Source of the DNA: Pseudomonadota bacterium
Lineage (GTDB): Bacteria; Pseudomonadota; Gammaproteobacteria; Burkholderiales; Burkholderiaceae_B
Assembly (NCBI GenBank): GCA_023388835.1
Contig: JAEWFK010000017.1
Span: forward strand, 1 to 7,611
Reading direction: 5' to 3'
Length of the DNA stretch: 7,611 nt
The first letter of the stretch is position 1; every line of letters begins with the position of its first letter. The position numbers and the translations under genes were made by a program. The notes below the pieces were generated by a model. That model was not told the DNA's origin. It saw nothing but the letters and a program-made list of their open reading frames with translations, and searched no databases. Below are positions 1-6,906 of this stretch, one piece after another.

Positions 1-11
1 TGGTAACGCAT

Positions 12-26
12 AAAAGGACATTCTTG
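12..26 (+). promoter_or_regulatory. Ribosome binding site and TTG start of the ABC exporter
   Basis: An AAAAGGA stretch (12-18) lies 5 bases before a TTG codon at 24-26. This strong Shine-Dalgarno match decides the start, because there is no ATG nearby and the next in-frame Met falls inside the membrane domain. The reading frame stays open to the left edge, so an upstream start cannot be formally excluded, but the good spacing and the normal family length from this TTG make it unlikely. Confidence 0.7.
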
Positions 27-1868
27 TTTCGCTGGTTTGAAGGTCTGCTCGACCCGTTCCCTCCCGAGGAAACACCCCTTCCCCCTAAAGGGCTGCTCTC
101 CTTCCTATGGTCCTGCACGCGCGGCTCGCGCCGCTACATTGCCGTGCTCGCCTTGCTGAGCGCGAGCGTCTCCGTCTACGAGGCATGGCTGTTCGCGTTT
201 CTGGGGCAAGTCGTGGACTTGCTCTCCACCTGGCAGGCGGGCGTACCAGCAGCTCCGCATGAGCGTCGCGTTCTGTGGGCCATCGGCATCGTGCTTGGCG
301 CCAGCGTTCTGCTTGTGGGCTTGCGCACGGTCGTTCAGCATCAGGGCCTGGCCATCAACCTTCCGCTGCGGCTGCGCTGGGATTTCCATCGGCTCATGCT
401 GCGACAAAGCCTGGCCTTTTTCGCCGATGAGTTCGCCGGGCGGGTAACGACCAAGGTGATGCAGACGGCGTTGGCCGTTCGTGAGGTGATTCTTACGTTC
501 TGCGAAGTCGTGATCGGCATAGGGGTGTATTTCGTCACCATCGTCGCGCTGGCGGGCGGGTTTGATCTGCGGCTGATTACGCCTTTCATTGCCTGGATCC
601 TGCTGTACGGCGTGGCCATGCTGTATTTCGTTCCACGGTTGGGCAAGGTCTCGCAGGAACAGGCTCACGCGCGATCGTCCATGACCGGCCGCGTGACCGA
701 TGCCTATGCCAACATCACCACCATCAAGCTGTTCTCTCACACGCGGCGAGAAGCGCAGTTCGCGCGAGCGGCGATGGAGGATTTCAAGCTCACGGGTTAC
801 CGTCAGATGCGTCTGGTGAGCCAGTTTGAGATCGTCAACCAAGCACTGGTGGCGGGGCTGATTCTGGCCGCCGGCGGCTATGCCTTGTGGTTATGGCATG
901 ACGGCCAAGTCAGCACCGGCGCGGTGGCGGCCGTTACCGCCATGGCTTTGCGGGTCAACGGCATGTCGCACTGGATCATGTGGGAGATGACCACGCTGTT
1001 CGAGAACATCGGCACCGTGCAGGACGGCATTGGCACGTTCACGCGTACCGCCAAGGTCCAGGATGCTCCGCAAGCCCCAGCGCTGAAAGTCACCCGCGGC
1101 GAAGTGGCGTTCGACCAAGTCTTCTTCAATTACAACGGCGAGCGTCAGGTACTGGACGGTCTTACGCTGACGGTGCGTCCCGGTGAGAAGGTCGGCCTGG
1201 TCGGCCGCTCAGGCGCCGGCAAGTCGACTCTCATTAACCTGCTGCTGCGCTTTTATGATGTCGATAGCGGGCAGATACGCATCGACGGGCAGAATATCGC
1301 TCGAGTCACGCAAGACAGCCTGCGCAGCACCATCGGCATGGTCACGCAGGATACGTCGTTATTGCACCGGTCGATCCGCGACAACATTGCCTACGGGCGC
1401 CCCGACGCCGGCGATGCAGAAATCCAGGCCGCCGCCATTCGCGCCCATGCTCACGAATTCATCGAACAGCTGAGCGACCAGCACGGCAATACGGGCTACG
1501 CCACCCAGGTGGGCGAAAGGGGCGTAAAACTCTCCGGTGGCCAGCGCCAGCGTATCGCCATTGCGCGGGTCATGCTGAAGAACGCGCCCATTCTCGTGCT
1601 GGACGAGGCGACGAGCGCACTGGATTCCGAAGTGGAAGTCGCCATACAGGAAAGCCTGGACGAGATGATGGAGGGCAAGACCGTGATCGCCATCGCGCAT
1701 CGGCTGTCCACCATTGCCGCCATGGACCGGCTCATTGTCATGGACCAGGGCCGTATCATTGAAGAAGGAACACACGCTCAACTGCTGCAGTTGAAGGGCG
1801 TCTACGCCAAGCTATGGCGCCATCAGAGCGGTGGATTCCTGGCTGAGGAAGCGGATGCGATTGGCTAG
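24..1868 (+). CDS. ABC exporter, fused permease and ATP-binding protein (MsbA/MdlB-like half transporter)
   Basis: A 614-residue inner-membrane exporter subunit expected to work as a homodimer (or heterodimer), using ATP to push a lipid, drug or peptide out of the cytoplasm; the substrate cannot be read from sequence. The N-terminal half has six hydrophobic segments at about residues 37-65, 85-107, 155-178, 183-205, 274-292 and 301-323, the type-I exporter fold. The ATPase half (about 355-600) is intact: Walker A GRSGAGKST at 394-402, Q-loop Gln442, signature LSGGQ at 503-507, Walker B LVLDE ending in Asp527-Glu528, and switch His559. All catalytic residues are present, so it should be active. 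Length is normal for the class. It begins with TTG behind a strong ribosome binding site. No partner transporter gene is visible, and its promoter lies left of the window. The neighbouring ClsC-like gene is convergent and so not co-transcribed. Family assignment is secure; a specific name (msbA, mdlB) is not justified. Confidence 0.93.
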   Translation: MFRWFEGLLDPFPPEETPLPPKGLLSFLWSCTRGSRRYIAVLALLSASVSVYEAWLFAFLGQVVDLLSTWQAGVPAAPHERRVLWAIGIVLGASVLLVGLRTVVQHQGLAINLPLRLRWDFHRLMLRQSLAFFADEFAGRVTTKVMQTALAVREVILTFCEVVIGIGVYFVTIVALAGGFDLRLITPFIAWILLYGVAMLYFVPRLGKVSQEQAHARSSMTGRVTDAYANITTIKLFSHTRREAQFARAAMEDFKLTGYRQMRLVSQFEIVNQALVAGLILAAGGYALWLWHDGQVSTGAVAAVTAMALRVNGMSHWIMWEMTTLFENIGTVQDGIGTFTRTAKVQDAPQAPALKVTRGEVAFDQVFFNYNGERQVLDGLTLTVRPGEKVGLVGRSGAGKSTLINLLLRFYDVDSGQIRIDGQNIARVTQDSLRSTIGMVTQDTSLLHRSIRDNIAYGRPDAGDAEIQAAAIRAHAHEFIEQLSDQHGNTGYATQVGERGVKLSGGQRQRIAIARVMLKNAPILVLDEATSALDSEVEVAIQESLDEMMEGKTVIAIAHRLSTIAAMDRLIVMDQGRIIEEGTHAQLLQLKGVYAKLWRHQSGGFLAEEADAIG

Positions 1869-1926
1869 CGCTTTGGGTCCCAGCGGTAATCCCGGCTGCC
1901 GAAGACAGCCCCGTCTGCGCGCCCCC
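1869..1926. other. Convergent intergenic spacer, no clear terminator
   Basis: This 58-base gap separates the stop codons of the exporter and the ClsC-like gene. The only hairpin I find is a 5-bp stem, GGCTG (1894-1898) with CAGCC (1906-1910), and no T-run follows on either strand. It is too weak to call an intrinsic terminator, so termination may be Rho-dependent or the two transcripts may overlap. Confidence 0.5.
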
Positions 1927-3486
1927 TTACAGCAGCCATTCGATCGGCAACTTGGAAAGCACCCAGACAAACGTGCGCGTGAACCAGCCCGTTTCTGGCT
2001 CGGAATCATGACGCAGCTGGGTGCCATCCTTCTGCTCCGTCCAATACACCTCGCCCTCTTCCGTTAAGCCCAGCACATATGAATCCTTCGGTATTTCATT
2101 CTCGAAAGAAGCCTCGATGTCCTGCGCCATGGCGGGGCTCTCGATAATGAACCCGAGTTCAGTGTTGAAGCGCGTTGACCGCGGGTCGAAATTGAATGAC
2201 CCGACAAAGACGCGCTTACCGTCGACCCCGAATGTCTTGGCGTGCAAGCTCGAGCCGGAACTGCCGAAGGGCCCTGAGCTGGAGTTGCGGCCACCGCCCG
2301 ATGACACCCGGCGCATTTCGTAAAGCGCGACCCCGGCTTCGAGCAGATCTTTACGCCTCTTGGCATAGCCGGCATGCACGGCGGCGACGTCGGTCGCATC
2401 GAGCGAATTGGTCAATACACGCACCCGTATACCATCCTGCACCATCCCGCCAAAGACCTCCACGCCGGCCGCAGCGGGAACGAAGTACGGGGACACCAGG
2501 TCGACGCTCCTGTCGGGTTTGCCCAGCATTTCACGCAGCTGGCTGATGAGCATGGAGTCTTTGGCGGCTTCGCCCAGGCCTTTCGCGGGGTCGTCGCTGA
2601 CCATCGTCGTGTCTGCCCATTCAAACGACAAGTCGCCTTCCAACAAGCCGGACAGGAACTGCGTACGCTTGACTGCCAGCGTGTACTCTTCGGCCGCTTG
2701 CGACGCCGCGACGAGCTCGCCGGTTTCCGCCAGCTTTGACAAGGCCGAGGCATCCGCTTTGGGCAGGATACGGTCGGCCGGGTATGAGGATTCGCTGGCC
2801 CAATAAAGGTCGAAATCCGTCGATACATCATCGACCACCGCCCCCACCGCCAGCACATCCAGATCTGCAAACAGTACCGAAGCAGCGCCGAAATATTCGT
2901 CGCCCACGTTTCGCCCGCCGATGATCGTGCCCTGATTGTCGGCTGTGAATGATTTGTTGTGCATGCGCCGGTTGGCGCGCTCGAAATCGGTCAGATAACC
3001 GATCACTTTGGGCTTGCGCACTACGAACGGATTGAAAAGCCGGACTTCAATGCCAGGGTGAGTGTCCAACGCCGCCAAGGCGTCGTCCATCCCTGCGATT
3101 CCATTGTCGTCCAACAACAGGCGCACTCTCACGCCCCGGTCGGCTGCCGCGCGCAGTTCCTCCAGCAGCAGCGTTCCAGTGACATCGGGGCGCCAGATGT
3201 AGCACTGAATATCGATGGTCTTTTCGGCTGATCGCGCCAGCAGCACTCGAGCGGCGAAAGCATCGTGCGCATCGGCAAGAGAATAGATGCCGCTCTTTCC
3301 AGGATAGGTCCGTACTTGCGGGACCAGCGCGCGGCCAAGGGCAGTGCTGCTTGCCTCGGCCGGGCTGAGAGCCTGACTGACCGTCCGCCCCTCCAGCGAA
3401 GGCAAGGAGCAACCGGCGAGCAAGCCGACCAGTACGCAGCTCGCGAACAGGTTCAGCCAGTGATTCCAACTACGCGCATTCGTCAT
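1927..3486 (-). CDS. Phospholipase D-family lipoprotein, ClsC-like cardiolipin synthase
   Basis: A 519-residue protein with two HKD catalytic motifs of the phospholipase D superfamily: H176-x-K178-x4-D183 followed by GGRN, and H415-x-K417-x4-D422 followed by a VGSFNFDPRS segment. Both halves are complete, so it should act by the phosphatidyl-histidine mechanism. Overall layout and C-terminus resemble ClsC (YmdC), which in E. coli makes cardiolipin from phosphatidylglycerol and phosphatidylethanolamine. The chosen ATG gives a classic lipoprotein signal: Arg5, a hydrophobic core, then lipobox LAGC with Cys26, followed by Ser, which by the +2 rule suggests the outer membrane (inference). A GGAAG ribosome site sits 7 bases upstream. 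The open frame continues 39 codons further to 3603, but those residues are polar and would bury the signal peptide. A Gly/Ser-rich stretch (395-413) directly precedes the second HKD motif. No ymdB-like partner is next to it. Catalytic family is sure; the precise phospholipid reaction is inferred. Confidence 0.88.
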   Translation of the reverse strand: MTNARSWNHWLNLFASCVLVGLLAGCSLPSLEGRTVSQALSPAEASSTALGRALVPQVRTYPGKSGIYSLADAHDAFAARVLLARSAEKTIDIQCYIWRPDVTGTLLLEELRAAADRGVRVRLLLDDNGIAGMDDALAALDTHPGIEVRLFNPFVVRKPKVIGYLTDFERANRRMHNKSFTADNQGTIIGGRNVGDEYFGAASVLFADLDVLAVGAVVDDVSTDFDLYWASESSYPADRILPKADASALSKLAETGELVAASQAAEEYTLAVKRTQFLSGLLEGDLSFEWADTTMVSDDPAKGLGEAAKDSMLISQLREMLGKPDRSVDLVSPYFVPAAAGVEVFGGMVQDGIRVRVLTNSLDATDVAAVHAGYAKRRKDLLEAGVALYEMRRVSSGGGRNSSSGPFGSSGSSLHAKTFGVDGKRVFVGSFNFDPRSTRFNTELGFIIESPAMAQDIEASFENEIPKDSYVLGLTEEGEVYWTEQKDGTQLRHDSEPETGWFTRTFVWVLSKLPIEWLL

Positions 3487-3498
3487 CCCGGGTCTTCC
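3487..3498 (-). promoter_or_regulatory. Ribosome binding site of the ClsC-like gene
   Basis: Read on the minus strand, GGAAG (complement of 3494-3498) lies 7 bases before the ATG whose first base is at 3486. Together with the lipoprotein signal that begins there, it fixes the start at 3486 instead of the upstream ATG at 3603. Confidence 0.65.
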
Positions 3499-3635
3499 AA
3501 AGCAACTCAAGGACGTTACTCTAATCCCGATTGAAGAAATGTGATCGTTTTGTGTGGTTTTGCCTGTGTGGTTCTGCGTCGCATCGCGGCATGTCGATTG
3601 CATCGCTGCGCGAACATCACTTCGACACCAACGCC
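3499..3635. other. Divergent intergenic region between the ClsC-like gene and recQ
   Basis: Both genes must be transcribed outward from this stretch, so their promoters should lie here, but I find no convincing paired -35/-10 boxes on either strand. The plus strand is T/G-rich around 3545-3577 and carries a short tandem repeat. The recQ frame is open back to a TTG at 3531, so part of this region may be translated if an upstream start is used. Confidence 0.45.
3551..3577 (+). repeat. Imperfect 13-base tandem direct repeat in the recQ leader
   Basis: TGTGTGGTTTTGC (3551-3563) is followed one base later by TGTGTGGTTCTGC (3565-3577), 12 of 13 bases identical with a 14-base period. It lies upstream of the likely recQ start and differs in composition from the flanking coding DNA. 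It could be a protein-binding tandem site, a translational control element, or chance; nothing in the sequence decides. Confidence 0.6.
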
Positions 3636-5351
3636 ATGCACAGTTCCATTCAGGGTAAAGCCCAACGTCTTCTTCGTGAGCGCTTCGGCATGACGGAACT
3701 GCGGCCGGGCCAGGAAGAAGTCATAGAAAGCGTGCTCAAGGGCCACCATACGCTGGCCGTCATGCCCACCGGCAGCGGCAAATCGCTGTGCTATCAATTG
3801 CCCGCGCTATGCGAGCCGGGCGTGACCGTGGTCGTATCGCCACTGATTGCGCTGATGCAGGATCAGGAAGAGAAGCTGGCCGACTACAGCGTGCAGACAG
3901 TGGTCTTCAACAGCGCGATGCCGGCGTCAGCGCTGCGCGACGCCATGGAAGACGCCGCCCGCTACCGCAATCCCGTCTTCATGACGACCCCGGAACATCT
4001 GGCCAGCGAAGGCTTCATCGATTGGCTGAAGCAGCAGAAGGTCACGCTGTTCGTGATCGACGAAGCGCATTGCATTTCCCAGTGGGGCCATGATTTTCGG
4101 CCGGCCTTCCTGGACATTCCACAAGCGATACGCGAACTCGGAATGCCAACGGTGCTGGCTTTGACCGCCACAGCGACGGACGACGTCATCCACGATATCG
4201 GCGAACAGCTCGGTCTGAACGCTCTTTGCGTCATCAAGACCAGCGTCTACCGGGACAATCTCAATTACGCCGTGAGGCAGGTAAGCGGCGAAGATGAGCG
4301 TCGCGAGACGCTGCTGGCCATGCTGCGGGAAACCGACGGCTCCGCCATCGTCTATACGGCCACAGTCAAGGAGGCCGCCGCTCTCCACCAAGTCTTGCTG
4401 GATGCGGGGGAAAGCGCTGCGCTCTACCACGGGCGCCTTCCGCAGAAACGGCGCCGCGAGAATCAGGATGCGTTCATGTCGGACCAGGCTCGCATCATGG
4501 TGGCCACCAATGCGTTCGGGATGGGCATCGACAAGCCTGACGTCCGCCTGGTCGTGCATGCGCAGATTCCCGGCAGTCTGGATGCGTATTACCAGGAATC
4601 AGGGCGGGCCGGCCGAGACGGTGCCCCGGCCCGCTGTGAACTGATACACGAAGAGAAGGACAAGCGGATTCAGCAGTTTTTCCTGATCGGCCGCTATCCG
4701 TCGGAAGCGATGGTCGCCGAAATTATCAAGGTGCTGAGTGCGGCAGGGGCGCCCGTCAACTTCGAGACATTACGTGAAGCCGTACCGGCTGTCCCGCTGC
4801 GCAAGCTGCAGGTGGCGCTCAAGCTCTTGGCAGATGCCGGACTCATCAAGGGCAAGCGCGATTCGATTTCGGTGGCGGCAAGGGCTGACACGCAGGCCCG
4901 CGCGTCAGAGGCTGTCCGCCAATACGAGCTCAGGGCGGAACGCGACCGCGAAATACTGGGTGCCATGGTGAAATACGCTCGCAGCGGGCACTGCCGCTGG
5001 CGGCTGTTGCTGGACTATTTCGACGACAGTCCGCCGTGGTCGCGCTGCAATCATTGCGACAGCTGCGACCACGCTCGCGAGGCGGAAGCCATGGCAGAAG
5101 AGGTGTGCTCGCCCGCTGCCCCCATCACCGCAACCCCAAGCGCGAAGCGCCCCTCGCTTCATCCGGGCGATCCGGTAAAGGTACGCCGCCACGGAGTCGG
5201 CGTCGTAGAGGCAGTCACCCGGGAACGCGTCGACATCCGCTTCCCGGACGGGTCACTGCGGCGCTTTCTGCCTAGCTATGTTCGTCGCTTGCCTGCCGCG
5301 CCAACGACGCCAACGAGGCCTCCGACGCCTACAGAGAAGCGGGCCGCTTGA
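3636..5351 (+). CDS. recQ: RecQ-family ATP-dependent DNA helicase, short form with C-terminal Tudor-like domain
   Basis: A 3'-5' superfamily 2 DNA helicase of recombination and repair. With the ATG at 3636 it has 571 residues: motif 0 RFGMTELRPGQ ending at Gln26, Walker A MPTGSGKS (43-50), DEAH box at 142-145 within the RecQ hallmark DEAHCISQWGHDFR, and motif VI QESGRAGRDG from Gln320. The zinc module has Cys453, Cys471, Cys474 and Cys477. Unlike E. coli RecQ, a winged-helix-like segment (about 356-410) and a charged linker come before the zinc cysteines. No HRDC domain follows; instead residues about 509-552 (start HPGDPVKVRRHGVGVV) resemble the Tudor-like C-terminus of UvrD/PcrA, then a Pro/Thr-rich tail. 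The shape is closer to RecS-type short RecQs, so the genome may also hold a canonical recQ. The start is uncertain: the frame is open to TTG 3531, with ATG also at 3591, and none has a good ribosome site; 3636 is chosen because family members begin about 15 residues before the RFG of motif 0. Confidence 0.88.
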   Translation: MHSSIQGKAQRLLRERFGMTELRPGQEEVIESVLKGHHTLAVMPTGSGKSLCYQLPALCEPGVTVVVSPLIALMQDQEEKLADYSVQTVVFNSAMPASALRDAMEDAARYRNPVFMTTPEHLASEGFIDWLKQQKVTLFVIDEAHCISQWGHDFRPAFLDIPQAIRELGMPTVLALTATATDDVIHDIGEQLGLNALCVIKTSVYRDNLNYAVRQVSGEDERRETLLAMLRETDGSAIVYTATVKEAAALHQVLLDAGESAALYHGRLPQKRRRENQDAFMSDQARIMVATNAFGMGIDKPDVRLVVHAQIPGSLDAYYQESGRAGRDGAPARCELIHEEKDKRIQQFFLIGRYPSEAMVAEIIKVLSAAGAPVNFETLREAVPAVPLRKLQVALKLLADAGLIKGKRDSISVAARADTQARASEAVRQYELRAERDREILGAMVKYARSGHCRWRLLLDYFDDSPPWSRCNHCDSCDHAREAEAMAEEVCSPAAPITATPSAKRPSLHPGDPVKVRRHGVGVVEAVTRERVDIRFPDGSLRRFLPSYVRRLPAAPTTPTRPPTPTEKRAA

Positions 5352-5385
5352 TTCTGTTGCTCGAGACCGGCGTAATGCTGTGCCC
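5352..5385. other. Short convergent spacer between recQ and metQ
   Basis: Only 34 bases separate the two stop codons. I see no stem-loop with a T-run on either strand, so no intrinsic terminator can be called here; read-through between the two transcription units is possible. Confidence 0.5.
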
Positions 5386-6213
5386 TTACTTCAGATCTGC
5401 CAAAGCAGCGGGACGGACATAGCCGGGGAAATGCTTGTCAAGGGCGTCTTTGAATGCCGCCGACTTGAATGCATTGGCCAAGTCCTGAGCCCATGGCTTG
5501 TCCTTGTCTTCTGTGCGGACAGCCACAACCTGCTGATATGCAACAGGCGGCTCTTCCAGGACAACCGCGCTGGTCAGGTCCAGACCGGCGGCAATCGCAA
5601 AGTTGCCGGGAACGATGGCAAAATCGGCGTCGCCGACCGTGCGGGGAAGCTGGGCGGCCTCGACGGGTTGCAGGCGGATCTTCTTCGGATTTTCGGTGAT
5701 GTCGCGCTCGGCCACGCGCAGCGCGTCGATGTCATCCCGCACTTTCACGAGGTTGTGCTTCTGCAGCAGCAACAATGCGCGCGCCAGGTTGCTCGGGTCG
5801 TTGGGCAGTGTGTAGCGGTCGCCTTCCTGAGTCTCATCCAGGCTGCTGCGCGACTTCGAGTAGATGCCCATGGGCGCGGTCGTGCTCTGCGCAATGTCGA
5901 TGAGATCCAGCTTCTTGTCGTCCTTGAAACGATTCAGATAGGAAATGTGCTGGAAAAGATTGGCGTCGAGCGAACCCTGTGCAAGCGCCAGGTTCGGCTG
6001 CACGTAGTCGTTGAACTCGACGAGCTTGACCTTGTAGCCCTGTGCTTCGAGTTGAGGCACGATGGCGAGCTTCAGCACATCGTAGTTGTAGCCCGCGGTG
6101 GCACCGAAAACCAGACTGGACTTGGCCGGGTCTGCGGCTTGTGCCACAGCACCGCTCAGTGCGACGGCGGCGGCGAAGGCGCCCAGTACGATACGGCGAC
6201 GAATGTTCAGCAT
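5386..6213 (-). CDS. metQ: Methionine ABC transporter substrate-binding protein MetQ (NlpA family)
   Basis: The periplasmic receptor of a D/L-methionine-type importer, 275 residues, the normal family length. NlpA/MetQ (Lipoprotein_9) hallmarks run through the chain: FGATAGYNYDVLK near 36-48, VEFNDYVQPNLAL (65-77), LDANLFQH (82-89), PNDPSNLARALLLLQ (137-151), VEAAQLPRTVGDAD (184-197) and GNFA (203-206), which include expected ligand-contacting Asn and Arg positions. The N-terminus is a cleavable Sec signal with three arginines at 5-7, a hydrophobic core and an AQA site at 24-26; there is no lipobox cysteine, so the mature protein should be soluble, unlike E. coli MetQ. The ATG at 6213 has AAGGA 8 bases upstream; the frame extends 18 codons further but would displace the signal. 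It is the last gene of metN-metI-metQ, 28 bases after metI. Methionine is the default substrate by family; cysteine or another amino acid cannot be excluded. Confidence 0.92.
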   Translation of the reverse strand: MLNIRRRIVLGAFAAAVALSGAVAQAADPAKSSLVFGATAGYNYDVLKLAIVPQLEAQGYKVKLVEFNDYVQPNLALAQGSLDANLFQHISYLNRFKDDKKLDLIDIAQSTTAPMGIYSKSRSSLDETQEGDRYTLPNDPSNLARALLLLQKHNLVKVRDDIDALRVAERDITENPKKIRLQPVEAAQLPRTVGDADFAIVPGNFAIAAGLDLTSAVVLEEPPVAYQQVVAVRTEDKDKPWAQDLANAFKSAAFKDALDKHFPGYVRPAALADLK

Positions 6214-6226
6214 AGTGTCATTCCTT
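6214..6226 (-). promoter_or_regulatory. Ribosome binding site of metQ
   Basis: On the minus strand AAGGA (complement of 6222-6226) lies 8 bases before the metQ ATG, inside the 28-base metI-metQ spacer. It supports the start at 6213 over the in-frame upstream codon at 6267, which lies within metI. This is the clearest ribosome site of the operon, fitting the need for more binding protein than permease. Confidence 0.65.
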
Positions 6227-6241
6227 GTAGAAGAAGAGAAT

Positions 6242-6904
6242 TCAGCGCTTGTCCAGCCGGTGCGCAATGGCGTTGCCGCCGAACTGGATGATCTGTACCA
6301 GGACGATCAACAAGGCCACGGTCAACAGCATGACGTCGGTCTGGAAACGGTAGTAGCCATAGCGGATCGCCAGGTCGCCGATACCGCCGCCGCCTACGAC
6401 ACCGGCCACGGCCGAGTATGAAAGAAAGCTCACCGCGAGCACGGTCAACGCCAGCACGAGACCGGAGCGCGCCTCCCGCATGAGCACGCGGCGCACGATC
6501 TGGTATTGCGAGGCGCCCATGGCTTCAGCGGCTTCAATGACGCCGCGCGGCACTTCACGCAGGCTCTGCTCCACCAAGCGCGCAAAGTACGGAATGGCCG
6601 CCACGGACAGGGGCACCGAAGCGGCAAGCGGCCCGATGGAGGTTCCGACGAGCACGGCTGTGACGGGTGTGAGCACGACCAGCAGAATGATGAAAGGGAA
6701 GGAGCGCACAGTGTTTACCACCCAGCTCACGACCAGATAAAGCGAACGGTTTTCCAGGGCCTGGTTCGGGCCCATCTGAAAGAGCAGCACGCCCAGCGGG
6801 CCGCCCGCCACAATGGCACAAAACACGCCGATGCCCAGCATCAGCAGCGTCTGGCCAATGGAAATCCACAATTCCGGCAGGATTGCGATGATGTTCTCAG
6901 TCAT
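6242..6904 (-). CDS. metI: Methionine ABC transporter permease MetI
   Basis: The membrane subunit of the importer, 220 residues from the ATG at 6904 (E. coli MetI has 217). It should form a homodimer in the inner membrane that receives substrate from MetQ and couples to MetN. About five hydrophobic segments are visible, with the family stretches VNTVRSFPFIILL (63-75) and VGTSIGPLAASVPL (86-99). The coupling EAA loop runs from Glu124 (EAAEAMGA) to IVRRVLMREA; the LP usually found at its end is MR here. The C-terminal QFGGNAIAHRLDKR matches the family ending. An alternative GTG start at 6910 overlaps the metN stop as GTGA and would add two residues; I prefer the ATG, though neither has a strong ribosome site, which suggests translational coupling to metN. 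Function is confident. Confidence 0.93.
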   Translation of the reverse strand: MTENIIAILPELWISIGQTLLMLGIGVFCAIVAGGPLGVLLFQMGPNQALENRSLYLVVSWVVNTVRSFPFIILLVVLTPVTAVLVGTSIGPLAASVPLSVAAIPYFARLVEQSLREVPRGVIEAAEAMGASQYQIVRRVLMREARSGLVLALTVLAVSFLSYSAVAGVVGGGGIGDLAIRYGYYRFQTDVMLLTVALLIVLVQIIQFGGNAIAHRLDKR

Positions 6905-6906
6905 GG

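Noticed and set aside
105..842. Minus-strand open frame (245 codons) opposite the exporter membrane domain
   Set aside because: It is the shadow of an intact ABC exporter; the translation is rich in Arg, His and Gln with no domain.
1894..1910. Hairpin GGCTG/CAGCC with a 7-base loop between the exporter and the ClsC-like gene
   Set aside because: The stem is only 5 bp and no T-run follows on either strand, so it does not meet the usual form of an intrinsic terminator.
3487..3603. N-terminal extension of the ClsC-like protein to the upstream ATG
   Set aside because: The extra 39 residues are polar and would place the lipoprotein signal internally; the ATG at 3486 has a ribosome site and gives a standard signal peptide.
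3927..4559. Minus-strand open frame (210 codons) opposite recQ
   Set aside because: It covers the helicase core motifs on the other strand and shows no recognisable protein features.
6214..6267. Upstream start of metQ inside metI
   Set aside because: It adds 18 residues before the signal peptide; the ATG at 6213 has a well-placed AAGGA.
5278..6291. Long plus-strand open frame (337 codons) opposite metQ
   Set aside because: It lies antisense to metQ, has a composition typical of a G/C-rich shadow frame, resembles no protein family I know, and metQ is secure.
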